A stretch of 8,231 nucleotides of DNA from assembly GCA_905206455.1 (NCBI GenBank), contig CAJLHL010000097.1:1-8231 (forward strand), in the 5' to 3' direction. The stretch is from an uncultured Eubacteriales bacterium. Lineage in GTDB: Bacteria; Bacillota; Clostridia; Peptostreptococcales; Anaerovoracaceae. How positions within the stretch are numbered: the first letter of the stretch is position 1; each line of letters starts with the position of its first letter. The notes under the pieces were generated by a model that worked only from the letters and a program-made list of their open reading frames with translations, had not been told where the DNA came from and searched no databases. This document shows, piece after piece, positions 1 through 6,549 of the stretch. The translations under genes were made by a program, and so were the position numbers.

Positions 1-54
<54 letters not shown>

Positions 55-117
55 GAATAGTTCTGTCCAGATCGTAGTTCAGGCGAAAATTGAAATCAGC
101 GAGTCAGAAATAGAGGG

Positions 118-165
118 CGCATTCCGCCCGCATTGTTGCGGGCGGAATGCGTTCTTTTTGTTTTT
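118..165 (+). terminator. Strong intrinsic terminator or leader attenuator upstream of the SLH gene
   Basis: A perfect 15-bp stem (118-132 with 137-151) closes a TTGT loop and is followed by a T-rich run at 152-165, the form of a rho-independent terminator on the + strand. The simplest reading is that it ends the transcript arriving from the left. It leaves only 32 nt before the SLH start codon, and I see no good promoter in that space, so it may instead lie in the SLH leader and act as an attenuator. Confidence 0.85.
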
Positions 166-180
166 GGCAGGAATTTTATG

Positions 181-191
181 AGAGGAGAGGG
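181..191 (+). promoter_or_regulatory. Ribosome binding site fixing the SLH gene start
   Basis: A purine-rich AGAGGAGAGGG stretch ends 6 nt before ATG 198. It selects ATG 198 over the earlier in-frame ATG at 147, which lies inside the right arm of the terminator hairpin and has no ribosome binding site. Confidence 0.8.
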
Positions 192-197
192 AAACAT

Positions 198-2963
198 ATG
201 AAGAAAAAGAAAAGGATCCGATTTTTTGCGCTCCTCCTGACACTGTGCATGTGTGTCGGGATGATGCCGGCTTCGGCTGCGGCGCAGGAAACATCCGTTT
301 TCGCAGACGGCAGTACGGAGAGGAAAAATTCGTCGAACATATCGGTTTCGGTTGCTGGTGAAAAATGGGAAACTCCGACTTATGCAAAAACTGATGAGGA
401 GGGACGTGTTTCAAAGGAGAATGCTTCCGCGGGCGACTATAATATTTTTTGGGATGCGGAAAACGGCGTATTGACTCTTCAGGATGCCTTGATATCTACG
501 CATAATATTGAGGCAGTTTCAGCGGAGACCGACAGACTGACGATAAAATTAATCGGTGATAATATTGTTTCAGCCGAAAGCAATCTGCAGAGTGCTGATT
601 TTTCTGCCATTTCCAACAGCGGAGAGATCGAGCTGTTGGATGAGGGGCAGGATGCCTCACTGTCTGTCTCCGTTTCACAGAGCGGCGGTCTTAATTCTTC
701 GTACAGAGCGGCGGGAATTTATACCAGCGCGGGTTTGATAAATTCTTCCGATCTTTGTGTCAGGGTGACAGCGGATGCGGGCACCGATTGCAGCGGGACA
801 CTGACCGGTATACAGAGCGGGGGATATGGAAAGAATCCCGCATTCCTGAGAAATACGGGAAAAATTGCTGCTGTCGTCAAAAACGATAGTTTAAATGCGG
901 GATACACCGCCAATTCTTATGGAATTCTTTTATACGGCGGTGCGATGACGAATAGCGGAGAGCTGAATTTCAACGTATCTGCGATAAACGGCGATGCGTA
1001 CGGCCTGCGCGGGACAGACACAGAGGAATCCTGGAATAATGAAGGAACGATTTTTTCTGATGTAATCGCTTATGGCGGTAATTTCGAAGGCGTTCCGGAG
1101 GAATTGTATAAGGCTTCCAACCATGCGTGTGCGGTTTCTGTTGTAAGCAGCGAAATACAGATGACGAACGCAGGTGTGATGAATTTAACCGCGAGGAACC
1201 GGGGAAAAAATGAATACGCTGAATACGCTATCGGACTTGAACTGGACAGCGGTTCTACGTTTTTGAATAATACCGGAACGATACACAGCCAGGCCTTCGA
1301 TGCGTACACATGGGGAATTTATTTAAGTAATTTAACTGACAATGCGGCTTTGATAAATTCCGGAAACATCGAAATCGAAGCTACGACAGACGGCGGATTT
1401 GACGGGGAACAGATCGGTAATGCCTGCGCGACAGGGATAGGAATAAATATGGATAATTTCAGTTCTGATCCGAAACCTGTCAAAACGGAGCTGATTCTGG
1501 AATCCGGATCTTCGTTGTCAGTCTCCGCTCATGCGGTCGAGGGCATGGAAAATGAGGAGGACGTTACGTATAATCTCTGTCAGGCAATTCAGCTTCAGAA
1601 AATCTATTATGGAGGCGATCCTGGTTATGAAGTGAAACCGCAGGAAATCATACTTGCGGATGATTTAGTCATCGTGGACGGCGGTGAATACGACGGAGGA
1701 GAACCTCTGACAGAATTTTTAGAAGATTATGTTGATCTCGGCATGTATGTGTATATCAATACAATCGGAAATTATTTCACTGATTCAGCGGATGAAAGCA
1801 CATATTCTGTACCGTCCAAAAATGTAGTCGTTCTCCCTTCTCTGCAGGGCACGGTTGCCATTGACGGTACATTGAAGGTCGGAGAGACACTGACTGCACG
1901 AATTTCAGATATTCCTGAAGAAGCGGGAATCGTATATCAGTGGCAGGAATGTGATACGAAGGATGGAATTTTTACGGATATAAGCGGAGCGACGGAGTCC
2001 AGTTACACACTTACGAGTGAACAAAAAGGGAATTATATCCGTGTAATCGTTACGCCGAAGGAAGGAACGGGTTATGCCGGCAGTCTTTTTGCAGTTTCCG
2101 AGACATATGTGACATCACCATCTTCCGGAGGTTCCGCCCCGACTTATCCTCCGCAGATCGAACAGCCGGAGAACGGTGATGTTTCCGTCTCTCCGAAATA
2201 TCCGCAGAGCGGAGATAAAGTCACGGTTGCTCCGGAGCCAGACGAGGGCTTTGCAGTGGGTGAGGTTATCGTCACCGGCGAAAACGGAGACGCTGTTAAG
2301 GTTGCAGATAACGGCGACGGAACGTATACTTTTCGTCAGCCGGCAGGCCGGGTGACGATTCAGGTTGTTTTTCGGCCGGAAGAATGCGACGGAGGCGCTG
2401 ACTGCCCGGCAAGTCTCCTGATCGATGTGGACAAGAATGCCTGGTATCACAAATCTGTAGACTATATGATCGAGAACGGCATGATGAACGGTACCTCTGA
2501 GACGACGTTTCTCCCAGACAGCGCGGTGACCCGCGGCATGATCGTGGAAATCCTCTATCGTCTGGAAGGAGAGCCCGGGGTGAAAATCGCAGCCGAATTT
2601 TCTGACGTGGCAGACGGTCAGTATTATGCCGACGCTGTGGCCTGGGCGGCGGGAAATGAGATCGTGACAGGTTACAGCAAAGAAAAATTCGGACCTGACG
2701 ATGCGATTACGAGAGAACAGTTGGCGGCGATTCTTTACCGTTACGCGCAGTACAAGAACATCGATGTGACGAGGACCGCAGATTTGTCCGGATATACCGA
2801 TACAGCGCAGATCAGTGCGTATGCGGAAACTGCGGTGAAATGGGCAAATGCGGAAGGTCTGATTACAGGAGTAACTGACACGATGCTGAAGCCTGCGGGA
2901 ACTGCGACGAGAGCGCAGGCGGCTGAGATTCTGATGCGCTTTTGCGAACATATCGCGGAGTAA
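198..2963 (+). CDS. Secreted SLH-domain surface protein with solenoid-like repeat region, Ig-like and InlB-B-like domains
   Basis: A 921-residue cell-surface protein. The start at 198 gives a classic signal peptide: KKKKR at residues 2-6, a hydrophobic core at about 9-22, and a likely cleavage near the ASAAA at 25-29. Residues about 130-440 contain roughly eight irregular repeats, each with a G-[IL] strand followed by an N-x-G-x-[IL] step (Asn 140, 182, 219, 252, 281, 324, 358, 387), suggesting a parallel beta-solenoid adhesin-like region. Residues about 550-638 resemble a bacterial Ig-like domain (GTVAIDGTLKVGETL, YQW, SSYTLT). Residues about 655-727 resemble a divergent InlB B-repeat (GDVSVSP, NGDGTYTF). 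A Pro/Ser/Gly linker lies at about 639-655. Three SLH repeats close the protein (about 741-790, 800-850, 861-918) with TRG, FSDV/TRE and TRA signatures, which in known proteins bind pyruvylated secondary cell-wall polymer. It appears monocistronic, flanked by terminators. Ligand unknown; the surface anchoring is secure, the adhesin role is inferred. Confidence 0.9.
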   Translation: MKKKKRIRFFALLLTLCMCVGMMPASAAAQETSVFADGSTERKNSSNISVSVAGEKWETPTYAKTDEEGRVSKENASAGDYNIFWDAENGVLTLQDALISTHNIEAVSAETDRLTIKLIGDNIVSAESNLQSADFSAISNSGEIELLDEGQDASLSVSVSQSGGLNSSYRAAGIYTSAGLINSSDLCVRVTADAGTDCSGTLTGIQSGGYGKNPAFLRNTGKIAAVVKNDSLNAGYTANSYGILLYGGAMTNSGELNFNVSAINGDAYGLRGTDTEESWNNEGTIFSDVIAYGGNFEGVPEELYKASNHACAVSVVSSEIQMTNAGVMNLTARNRGKNEYAEYAIGLELDSGSTFLNNTGTIHSQAFDAYTWGIYLSNLTDNAALINSGNIEIEATTDGGFDGEQIGNACATGIGINMDNFSSDPKPVKTELILESGSSLSVSAHAVEGMENEEDVTYNLCQAIQLQKIYYGGDPGYEVKPQEIILADDLVIVDGGEYDGGEPLTEFLEDYVDLGMYVYINTIGNYFTDSADESTYSVPSKNVVVLPSLQGTVAIDGTLKVGETLTARISDIPEEAGIVYQWQECDTKDGIFTDISGATESSYTLTSEQKGNYIRVIVTPKEGTGYAGSLFAVSETYVTSPSSGGSAPTYPPQIEQPENGDVSVSPKYPQSGDKVTVAPEPDEGFAVGEVIVTGENGDAVKVADNGDGTYTFRQPAGRVTIQVVFRPEECDGGADCPASLLIDVDKNAWYHKSVDYMIENGMMNGTSETTFLPDSAVTRGMIVEILYRLEGEPGVKIAAEFSDVADGQYYADAVAWAAGNEIVTGYSKEKFGPDDAITREQLAAILYRYAQYKNIDVTRTADLSGYTDTAQISAYAETAVKWANAEGLITGVTDTMLKPAGTATRAQAAEILMRFCEHIAE

Positions 2964-2973
2964 GCTAAGCGGG

Positions 2974-3017
2974 CGGACCGCAGCGGTGTATATTGCAGCT
3001 GATTTCGCTGCCGTCCG
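2974..3017 (+). other. Imperfect hairpin just after the SLH stop codon
   Basis: A 12-bp stem with one C-C mismatch (2974-2985 with 3006-3017) encloses a 20-nt loop, beginning 11 nt after the TAA stop. No T-run follows, so it is not a standard terminator. It may protect the mRNA 3' end or be part of a structured 3' UTR. Confidence 0.5.
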
Positions 3018-3019
3018 GT

Positions 3020-3042
3020 CTCTGTGCTGAGATTTCGCAGAG
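3020..3042 (+). other. Second small hairpin in the SLH 3' region
   Basis: A 7-bp stem with one G-T wobble (3020-3026 with 3036-3042) and a 9-nt loop lies immediately after the previous hairpin. The two hairpins share a related sequence (GATTTCGCTG at 3001-3010 and GATTTCGCAG at 3031-3040), as if partly duplicated. Function unknown. Confidence 0.35.
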
Positions 3043-3108
3043 GATTCTCGGAGAAAAAGAAATAGAGGGCAATCTTTTATCAAAGGATTTTTCTCTGGGC
3101 TCAGGTTA

Positions 3109-3152
3109 GGGTGTCCCGAAGCCAGATTATGGATTTGGGACGCCCTTTTTTT
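3109..3152 (+). terminator. Intrinsic terminator of the SLH gene
   Basis: A 9-bp stem with one G-T wobble (GGGTGTCCC 3109-3117 with GGGACGCCC 3137-3145) is followed by seven T residues (3146-3152). Inside the 19-nt loop CCA and TGG can add an inner helix. It ends the SLH transcript 146-189 nt after its stop codon. Confidence 0.85.
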
Positions 3153-3325
3153 GAATAAAGGGAGAGGAAAGAGGTTCAGATGCTTTTCTGCCGGGTTTGC
3201 CGCAGAGCTGCGCTGTCAGGTCTGTCATTTTTTGAATATGAGGAGTGGAAAGTGCCGGAAATTTATAGACGGAGCTGGATTCTTCCGGAGTGTCGAGAAA
3301 AAAATAAGCAAAACAAATATGATGA

Positions 3326-3354
3326 TTGACATATGATGTCTATTGTGTTATTTT
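3326..3354 (+). promoter_or_regulatory. Candidate upstream promoter P1 of the redox operon
   Basis: A consensus -35 box TTGACA (3326-3331), a 17-nt spacer and TATTTT (3349-3354) form a good sigma-70/sigma-A type promoter on the + strand. The palindromic motif GACATATGATGTC (3328-3340) starts inside the -35 box and fills the first half of the spacer. The transcript would have a leader of about 300 nt before ATG 3660. Confidence 0.6.
3328..3346. promoter_or_regulatory. Operator-like repeat O1, overlapping P1
   Basis: GACATATGATGTC (3328-3340) is identical to 3535-3547 and has inverted arms GACAT/ATGTC around ATG. The outer right half is degenerate (TATTGT where O2 has ATATGT), so the long 8-2-8 symmetry of O2 is only partly kept. 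It overlaps the -35 box and spacer of P1 in the same register as O2 in P2, and lies 207 bp upstream of it. Confidence 0.5.
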
Positions 3355-3530
3355 TAAATCAGGAGAAGAAAAGAGCAGCGGCGGATATCGGCGGCCGCGG
3401 CACCGAGTAAATACCTCCGTTCCTCAGCCATTGGGGCGGCAGGCCGTCGGCTTTCGATGATACGGAATTTTTATCTTGCTGCCGGAGAGTTTTCCTCTGT
3501 CTGTTTCAGAATAAGGAAGATTCTCGTATT

Positions 3531-3561
3531 TTTAGACATATGATGTCATATGTTATATTAA
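3531..3561 (+). promoter_or_regulatory. Candidate proximal promoter P2 of the redox operon
   Basis: Two registers are possible: TAGACA (3533-3538), 17 nt, TATTAA (3556-3561); or TTTAGA (3531-3536), 17 nt, TATATT (3554-3559) with an extended -10 TGT at 3551-3553. Either starts transcription about 90-100 nt before ATG 3660. An 18-bp inverted repeat lies across the spacer. Confidence 0.6.
3536..3553. promoter_or_regulatory. Operator-like inverted repeat O2, overlapping P2
   Basis: ACATATGA-TG-TCATATGT is an exact 8-2-8 inverted repeat between the -35 and -10 elements of P2, where a bound protein would block RNA polymerase. Its left part belongs to the 13-base GACATATGATGTC (3535-3547), which recurs exactly in P1. 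The size and symmetry suit a dimeric winged-helix repressor such as a GntR- or MarR-type protein; which family is a guess, and no regulator gene lies in the window. Confidence 0.6.
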
Positions 3562-3659
3562 TTTGCCGCTGTTTTCTCCGGGGCAGCGTGCAGCGGGAGG
3601 CTGCAGAACGCGAAATACGGTGGTACTTCATGTCATGTTTACAGAAATAGGAGGTCAGT

Positions 3660-5114
3660 ATGGATATTTTAAAGGATTTGACTGGGATAACGGGAGCGGG
3701 ATTCGTAACAGACGACGAGTCGGTTTTATCCGGATATGCTTCAGATTTGAGTTTTTCGGCGGGGACGAAGCCGGAGGCGGAGGTCTGTCCGGGCACGACA
3801 GAAGAAGTGAGCCGTATCGTGAAATGGGCCAACGAAAATAACATGCCTCTGATACCGGTGAGTTCGCCGGTGCATCTGTACGGAAGTACGATTCCGAAAC
3901 AGGGAGGCGTCATTGTCAATATGAGACGGTTCGATGAAATCTATGAGATCGACACCGTCAATCGTTTCGTGCGCATCGGCGCGGGGGTTTCCTGGGAAAA
4001 GCTCACAGCGGCGCTGAGAGAGCAGGGGATGAGAGTGATCCTTCCGCTGACTCCCCGTTCTGACCGTTCAGTGGCGACAGATCATCTGGAGAGAGAAGTG
4101 ACCACGAGTATGGTCTACGATTACGGCGAGCCCACTCAGTCCATGGAAGTCGTCTTTCCCAACGGTGATATTTTCCGCACCGGCTCTGCCAGCGCGCCGA
4201 AATTTCCTTATTCGCCCGCCAGAGGCGCCAATCCCGCGGGACCGGGGCTGGATTTTTACCGGCTGCTGCAGTGCGCTCAGGGTACGATGGGGATCGTCAC
4301 CTGGATGTCTTTAAAGATACAGAGCATCCCGGTGATCGACCGGATTAAATTCGCGGCGCTGGACAGCATCGAAAGAGGAACGGAGTTTCTGTACCGGATT
4401 TTGCCGAGGCGGATCGGCCAGGAATGTCTCATTCTCAATCGGGTGGATCTGGCGGCTCTTCTTGCCCGGGACCGGGGGGAATTTGAGAGATACAGAGAGT
4501 CTCTGCCTCCGTATACTCTGATCCTCACCCTCAGCGGTCTGATTCGAAGACCCGAGGAAAAACTGACTTACGAGGAGAATTTCCTGAAAGAAGTCCTGAG
4601 AAACGAATTTTCCGATATCGTCCTCACAGACGCTCTTCCGGGATTCCCGGGAGCGGCGGGAAGACTGATGAAAATTCTCAGAAACCCGTGGCCGGCAGAA
4701 ATACCGTACTGGAAATCTGTTCCGAAAGGTGGGTATCAGGATCTCTTCTTCATCGCCAGGCCGGAAAGAGCGCAGGAATTTATCTCTGTGGTGGAAGAGA
4801 CCGCGGGCAGGCGCTCCTATCCTTTCGATTCCATCGGCATTTATAAACAGCCTATCGAACATAACAGAGCCTGTCAGCTTCAGTTCACTTTCTTTTATGA
4901 TCCCGGCAGCAAGGCTTCGGAGGCGGAAGTCCGGGCGCTGTATCGGGAAACGTTTGAAGCGCTTCACAGCGCCGGCGCGTACTTTACCCGGCCTTACGGC
5001 GACATGGCGCCCCGCCTTTACGACAGAGCGGCATCTTACACCACAGCTCTGAAAAAGGTCAAGGATTTATTTGACCCGAATCATATCATGAACCCGGGCA
5101 ATCTCTGTTTTTAA
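3660..5114 (+). CDS. FAD-binding oxidoreductase, PCMH/VAO fold (GlcD/GlcE-like), divergent
   Basis: A 484-residue soluble flavoprotein, likely an alcohol, hydroxy-acid or phenolic dehydrogenase subunit; substrate unknown. The FAD-binding PCMH domain spans about residues 40-222: PGTTEEVSRIVKWANENN (44-61), a strand-loop VSSPVHLYG (67-75) where the family has its flavin pyrophosphate loop, VRIGAGVSWEKL (104-115), FPNGDIFRTGS (166-176) and QGTMGIVTWMSLKI (207-220), the counterpart of the GlcD EGTLGIIT motif. The C-terminal substrate domain ends with the family motif FDPNHIMNPG (471-480). The usual Gly-rich loop is missing; instead His72 occupies the place where related enzymes of this fold carry a flavin-linked His. 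The second Gly-rich segment is also lost (about 131-150). The start is secure: AGGAGG at 3649-3654 and an in-frame TAG at 3648-3650. First gene of the operon, 94 bp before the iron-sulfur gene. Confidence 0.88.
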   Translation: MDILKDLTGITGAGFVTDDESVLSGYASDLSFSAGTKPEAEVCPGTTEEVSRIVKWANENNMPLIPVSSPVHLYGSTIPKQGGVIVNMRRFDEIYEIDTVNRFVRIGAGVSWEKLTAALREQGMRVILPLTPRSDRSVATDHLEREVTTSMVYDYGEPTQSMEVVFPNGDIFRTGSASAPKFPYSPARGANPAGPGLDFYRLLQCAQGTMGIVTWMSLKIQSIPVIDRIKFAALDSIERGTEFLYRILPRRIGQECLILNRVDLAALLARDRGEFERYRESLPPYTLILTLSGLIRRPEEKLTYEENFLKEVLRNEFSDIVLTDALPGFPGAAGRLMKILRNPWPAEIPYWKSVPKGGYQDLFFIARPERAQEFISVVEETAGRRSYPFDSIGIYKQPIEHNRACQLQFTFFYDPGSKASEAEVRALYRETFEALHSAGAYFTRPYGDMAPRLYDRAASYTTALKKVKDLFDPNHIMNPGNLCF

Positions 5115-5208
5115 GGAGCGCGGGGAGTTTCGGCAGAGAGGACGCAGAAATGCCGGGGAGGCGGAGAAATGAGGACTGCCGGTTCCGGAGGACAGGAAGG
5201 AGAAGACA

Positions 5209-6537
5209 ATGTCAGTAATCGATAAAAAATATCCGGAGAGATTCGATACGCCGAAGGAAAAGTTTGCCCTGAATATCGAAGATCTCAGCAATTTTACCTA
5301 TGATATGCAGCACTGCATCAAGTGCAAGGGGTGCTATTGGGTAGATCATACCTATATGCCGGGGATGAAGCACGCAGTGCGCTGTCCCAGCAATCTCTGG
5401 AAGGAATTCGACTCTTACGGAGCTTTCGGAAAGATGAGAATCGGTCTGAAAATCAGTGAAGGCGAGATGGAATGGACCGACCATCTGCTGGAGCTGATCT
5501 ATGCGGATCCCCTCTGCGGAGCCTGCGACGTGGGCTGTAAGAGAAATCTGGATCTGGAGGTGGGACTGACGCTCGAAGCTCTGAGGGTAAAAGCGGTGAA
5601 AGACGGCGCAGGCCCGATGCCGGCACACAGGGAAATCGCTTCTTTCATCGGGGAGACGGGCAACTGCTACGGAGCGAAAAAGGATAGAAGCGCCTGGATG
5701 GACGGGGATGTCAGGCCTGCGGAAAAAGCGGATATCATGTATTTCGCCGGCTGCTCTTCCTCTTATGAGAATCCGCAGATTCCGAAAGCTGTGACGAAGG
5801 TGCTTCAGAGTGCGGGAATTCCGTACATGATGATGGCAGAAGAATCCTGCTGCGGCAATATTCTGTTTTCGGTTGGTATGATCGATGAGGCGAGGAAGAT
5901 CGCGGAAAAGAATGTGGAGATCGTCCGTCAGTCCGGGGCGAAGGTGCTGATGACCGGATGCGCCGAATGTTACCGTATGTGGAAAGTGGATTATCCGAAG
6001 CTGCTGAATCTGCGCACAGATGAGCTGGGCTTTGAAGTAAAGCACTTCATCGAGGTGGCGGAGGAAGCCCTCGCAGAGGGCAGACTGGTTCTCAGCAAAT
6101 CGGTGGAAAAGAGAATCACTTATCACGACGCCTGCAATGTCAGCAGAAACTGCGACCCATGGGAGCCGTATGAAGGAGAACGGGGCTGGATGGGAACCGT
6201 CGAACCGCGCCTTGCCCGCAGAAGAGGACGGCACGGTCTGTACGAACAGGCAAGGACTCTGATCCGCGCCGTCCCGGGAATCGACTTTACGGAAATGCCC
6301 CGGAGGAAGGAAAATGCCCTCTGCTGCGGCGGAGGTCGGGGAGCGAAACAGGCGTTTCCGGAGATGTCGGAAACAGCAGCGAGAGACCGGATCGAGGAAA
6401 TCAAATACGTGGGAGCGGAGGCTGTAGTCACCGCCTGTCCGTGGTGTTTCAGCAATTTCAGTGAAACAGCGGAAAAGGACAGCGAAACCATCGGAATTCT
6501 CGATATCGCCCAGATTTTGGCAGAAGCAGTAAAATAA
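5209..6537 (+). CDS. (Fe-S)-binding protein with two CCG domains, HdrD/GlcF-like
   Basis: A 442-residue cytoplasmic iron-sulfur subunit that probably accepts electrons from the neighbouring flavoproteins. The N-terminal ferredoxin-like part has C36-x2-C39-x2-C42, then C59-Pro after 16 residues, and C103-x2-C106-x3-C110; the position of the first Cys of the second motif is Asp100. CCG domain 1 has Cys182, Cys214-Cys215-Gly and C251-x2-C254, with gaps of 31 and 35 residues that fit the family pattern for a non-cubane [4Fe-4S] cluster. CCG domain 2 has Cys309, Cys372-Cys373-Gly and C410-x2-C413, but 62 residues separate its first Cys from the CC pair, with an Arg-rich insert near 317-342. No membrane segment is visible. 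The start is supported by AAGGAG at 5197-5202 and an in-frame TGA at 5170-5172. The next gene follows after 12 bp, so the two are co-transcribed and probably form a complex. Confidence 0.92.
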   Translation: MSVIDKKYPERFDTPKEKFALNIEDLSNFTYDMQHCIKCKGCYWVDHTYMPGMKHAVRCPSNLWKEFDSYGAFGKMRIGLKISEGEMEWTDHLLELIYADPLCGACDVGCKRNLDLEVGLTLEALRVKAVKDGAGPMPAHREIASFIGETGNCYGAKKDRSAWMDGDVRPAEKADIMYFAGCSSSYENPQIPKAVTKVLQSAGIPYMMMAEESCCGNILFSVGMIDEARKIAEKNVEIVRQSGAKVLMTGCAECYRMWKVDYPKLLNLRTDELGFEVKHFIEVAEEALAEGRLVLSKSVEKRITYHDACNVSRNCDPWEPYEGERGWMGTVEPRLARRRGRHGLYEQARTLIRAVPGIDFTEMPRRKENALCCGGGRGAKQAFPEMSETAARDRIEEIKYVGAEAVVTACPWCFSNFSETAEKDSETIGILDIAQILAEAVK

Positions 6538-6549
6538 AGGAGGGGAATC

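Larger units (their letters stand above)
3153..3659. other. Non-coding regulatory interval between SLH gene and redox operon
   Basis: About 500 bp with no credible gene on either strand. Short open frames here lack ribosome binding sites and recognisable protein motifs. The supportable contents are two promoter-like elements (3326-3354 and 3531-3561), a shared inverted repeat in both, and the ribosome binding site of the first redox gene (AGGAGG 3649-3654). The stretch 3361-3530 between the promoters is GC-rich in its first half and matches no riboswitch I recognise. Confidence 0.6.

Noticed and set aside
147..197. The SLH gene starting at ATG 147, giving 17 more residues
   Set aside because: That ATG lies inside the terminator stem without a ribosome binding site, and the extra residues would precede a signal peptide that is complete from ATG 198.
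106..3070. Identical 13-mer AGAAATAGAGGGC at 106-118 and 3058-3070, both ahead of terminators
   Set aside because: One chance 13-base match is about what a window of this length would give, and it has no symmetry or shared spacing to its terminator.
2115..3083. A 322-codon minus-strand open frame over the end of the SLH gene
   Set aside because: It is antisense to the unambiguous Ig-like, InlB-like and SLH domains, has no recognisable motif, and reads Arg/His/Ser-rich as codon-bias shadows do.
3151..3336. A 61-codon open frame starting with TTG just after the SLH terminator
   Set aside because: The TTG lies in the terminator T-run, has no ribosome binding site, and the product shows no motif beyond scattered cysteines.
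3435..3488. A possible attenuator hairpin in the leader (CGGCAG paired with CTGCCG)
   Set aside because: Only six pairs with a loop of more than 30 nt, and the T-run lies inside the loop rather than after the stem.
5150..5218. A 22-codon Arg-rich open frame between the first two redox genes, overlapping the next start
   Set aside because: Its Arg content simply reflects the purine-rich intergenic sequence; there is no good ribosome binding site and no known leader peptide resembles it.
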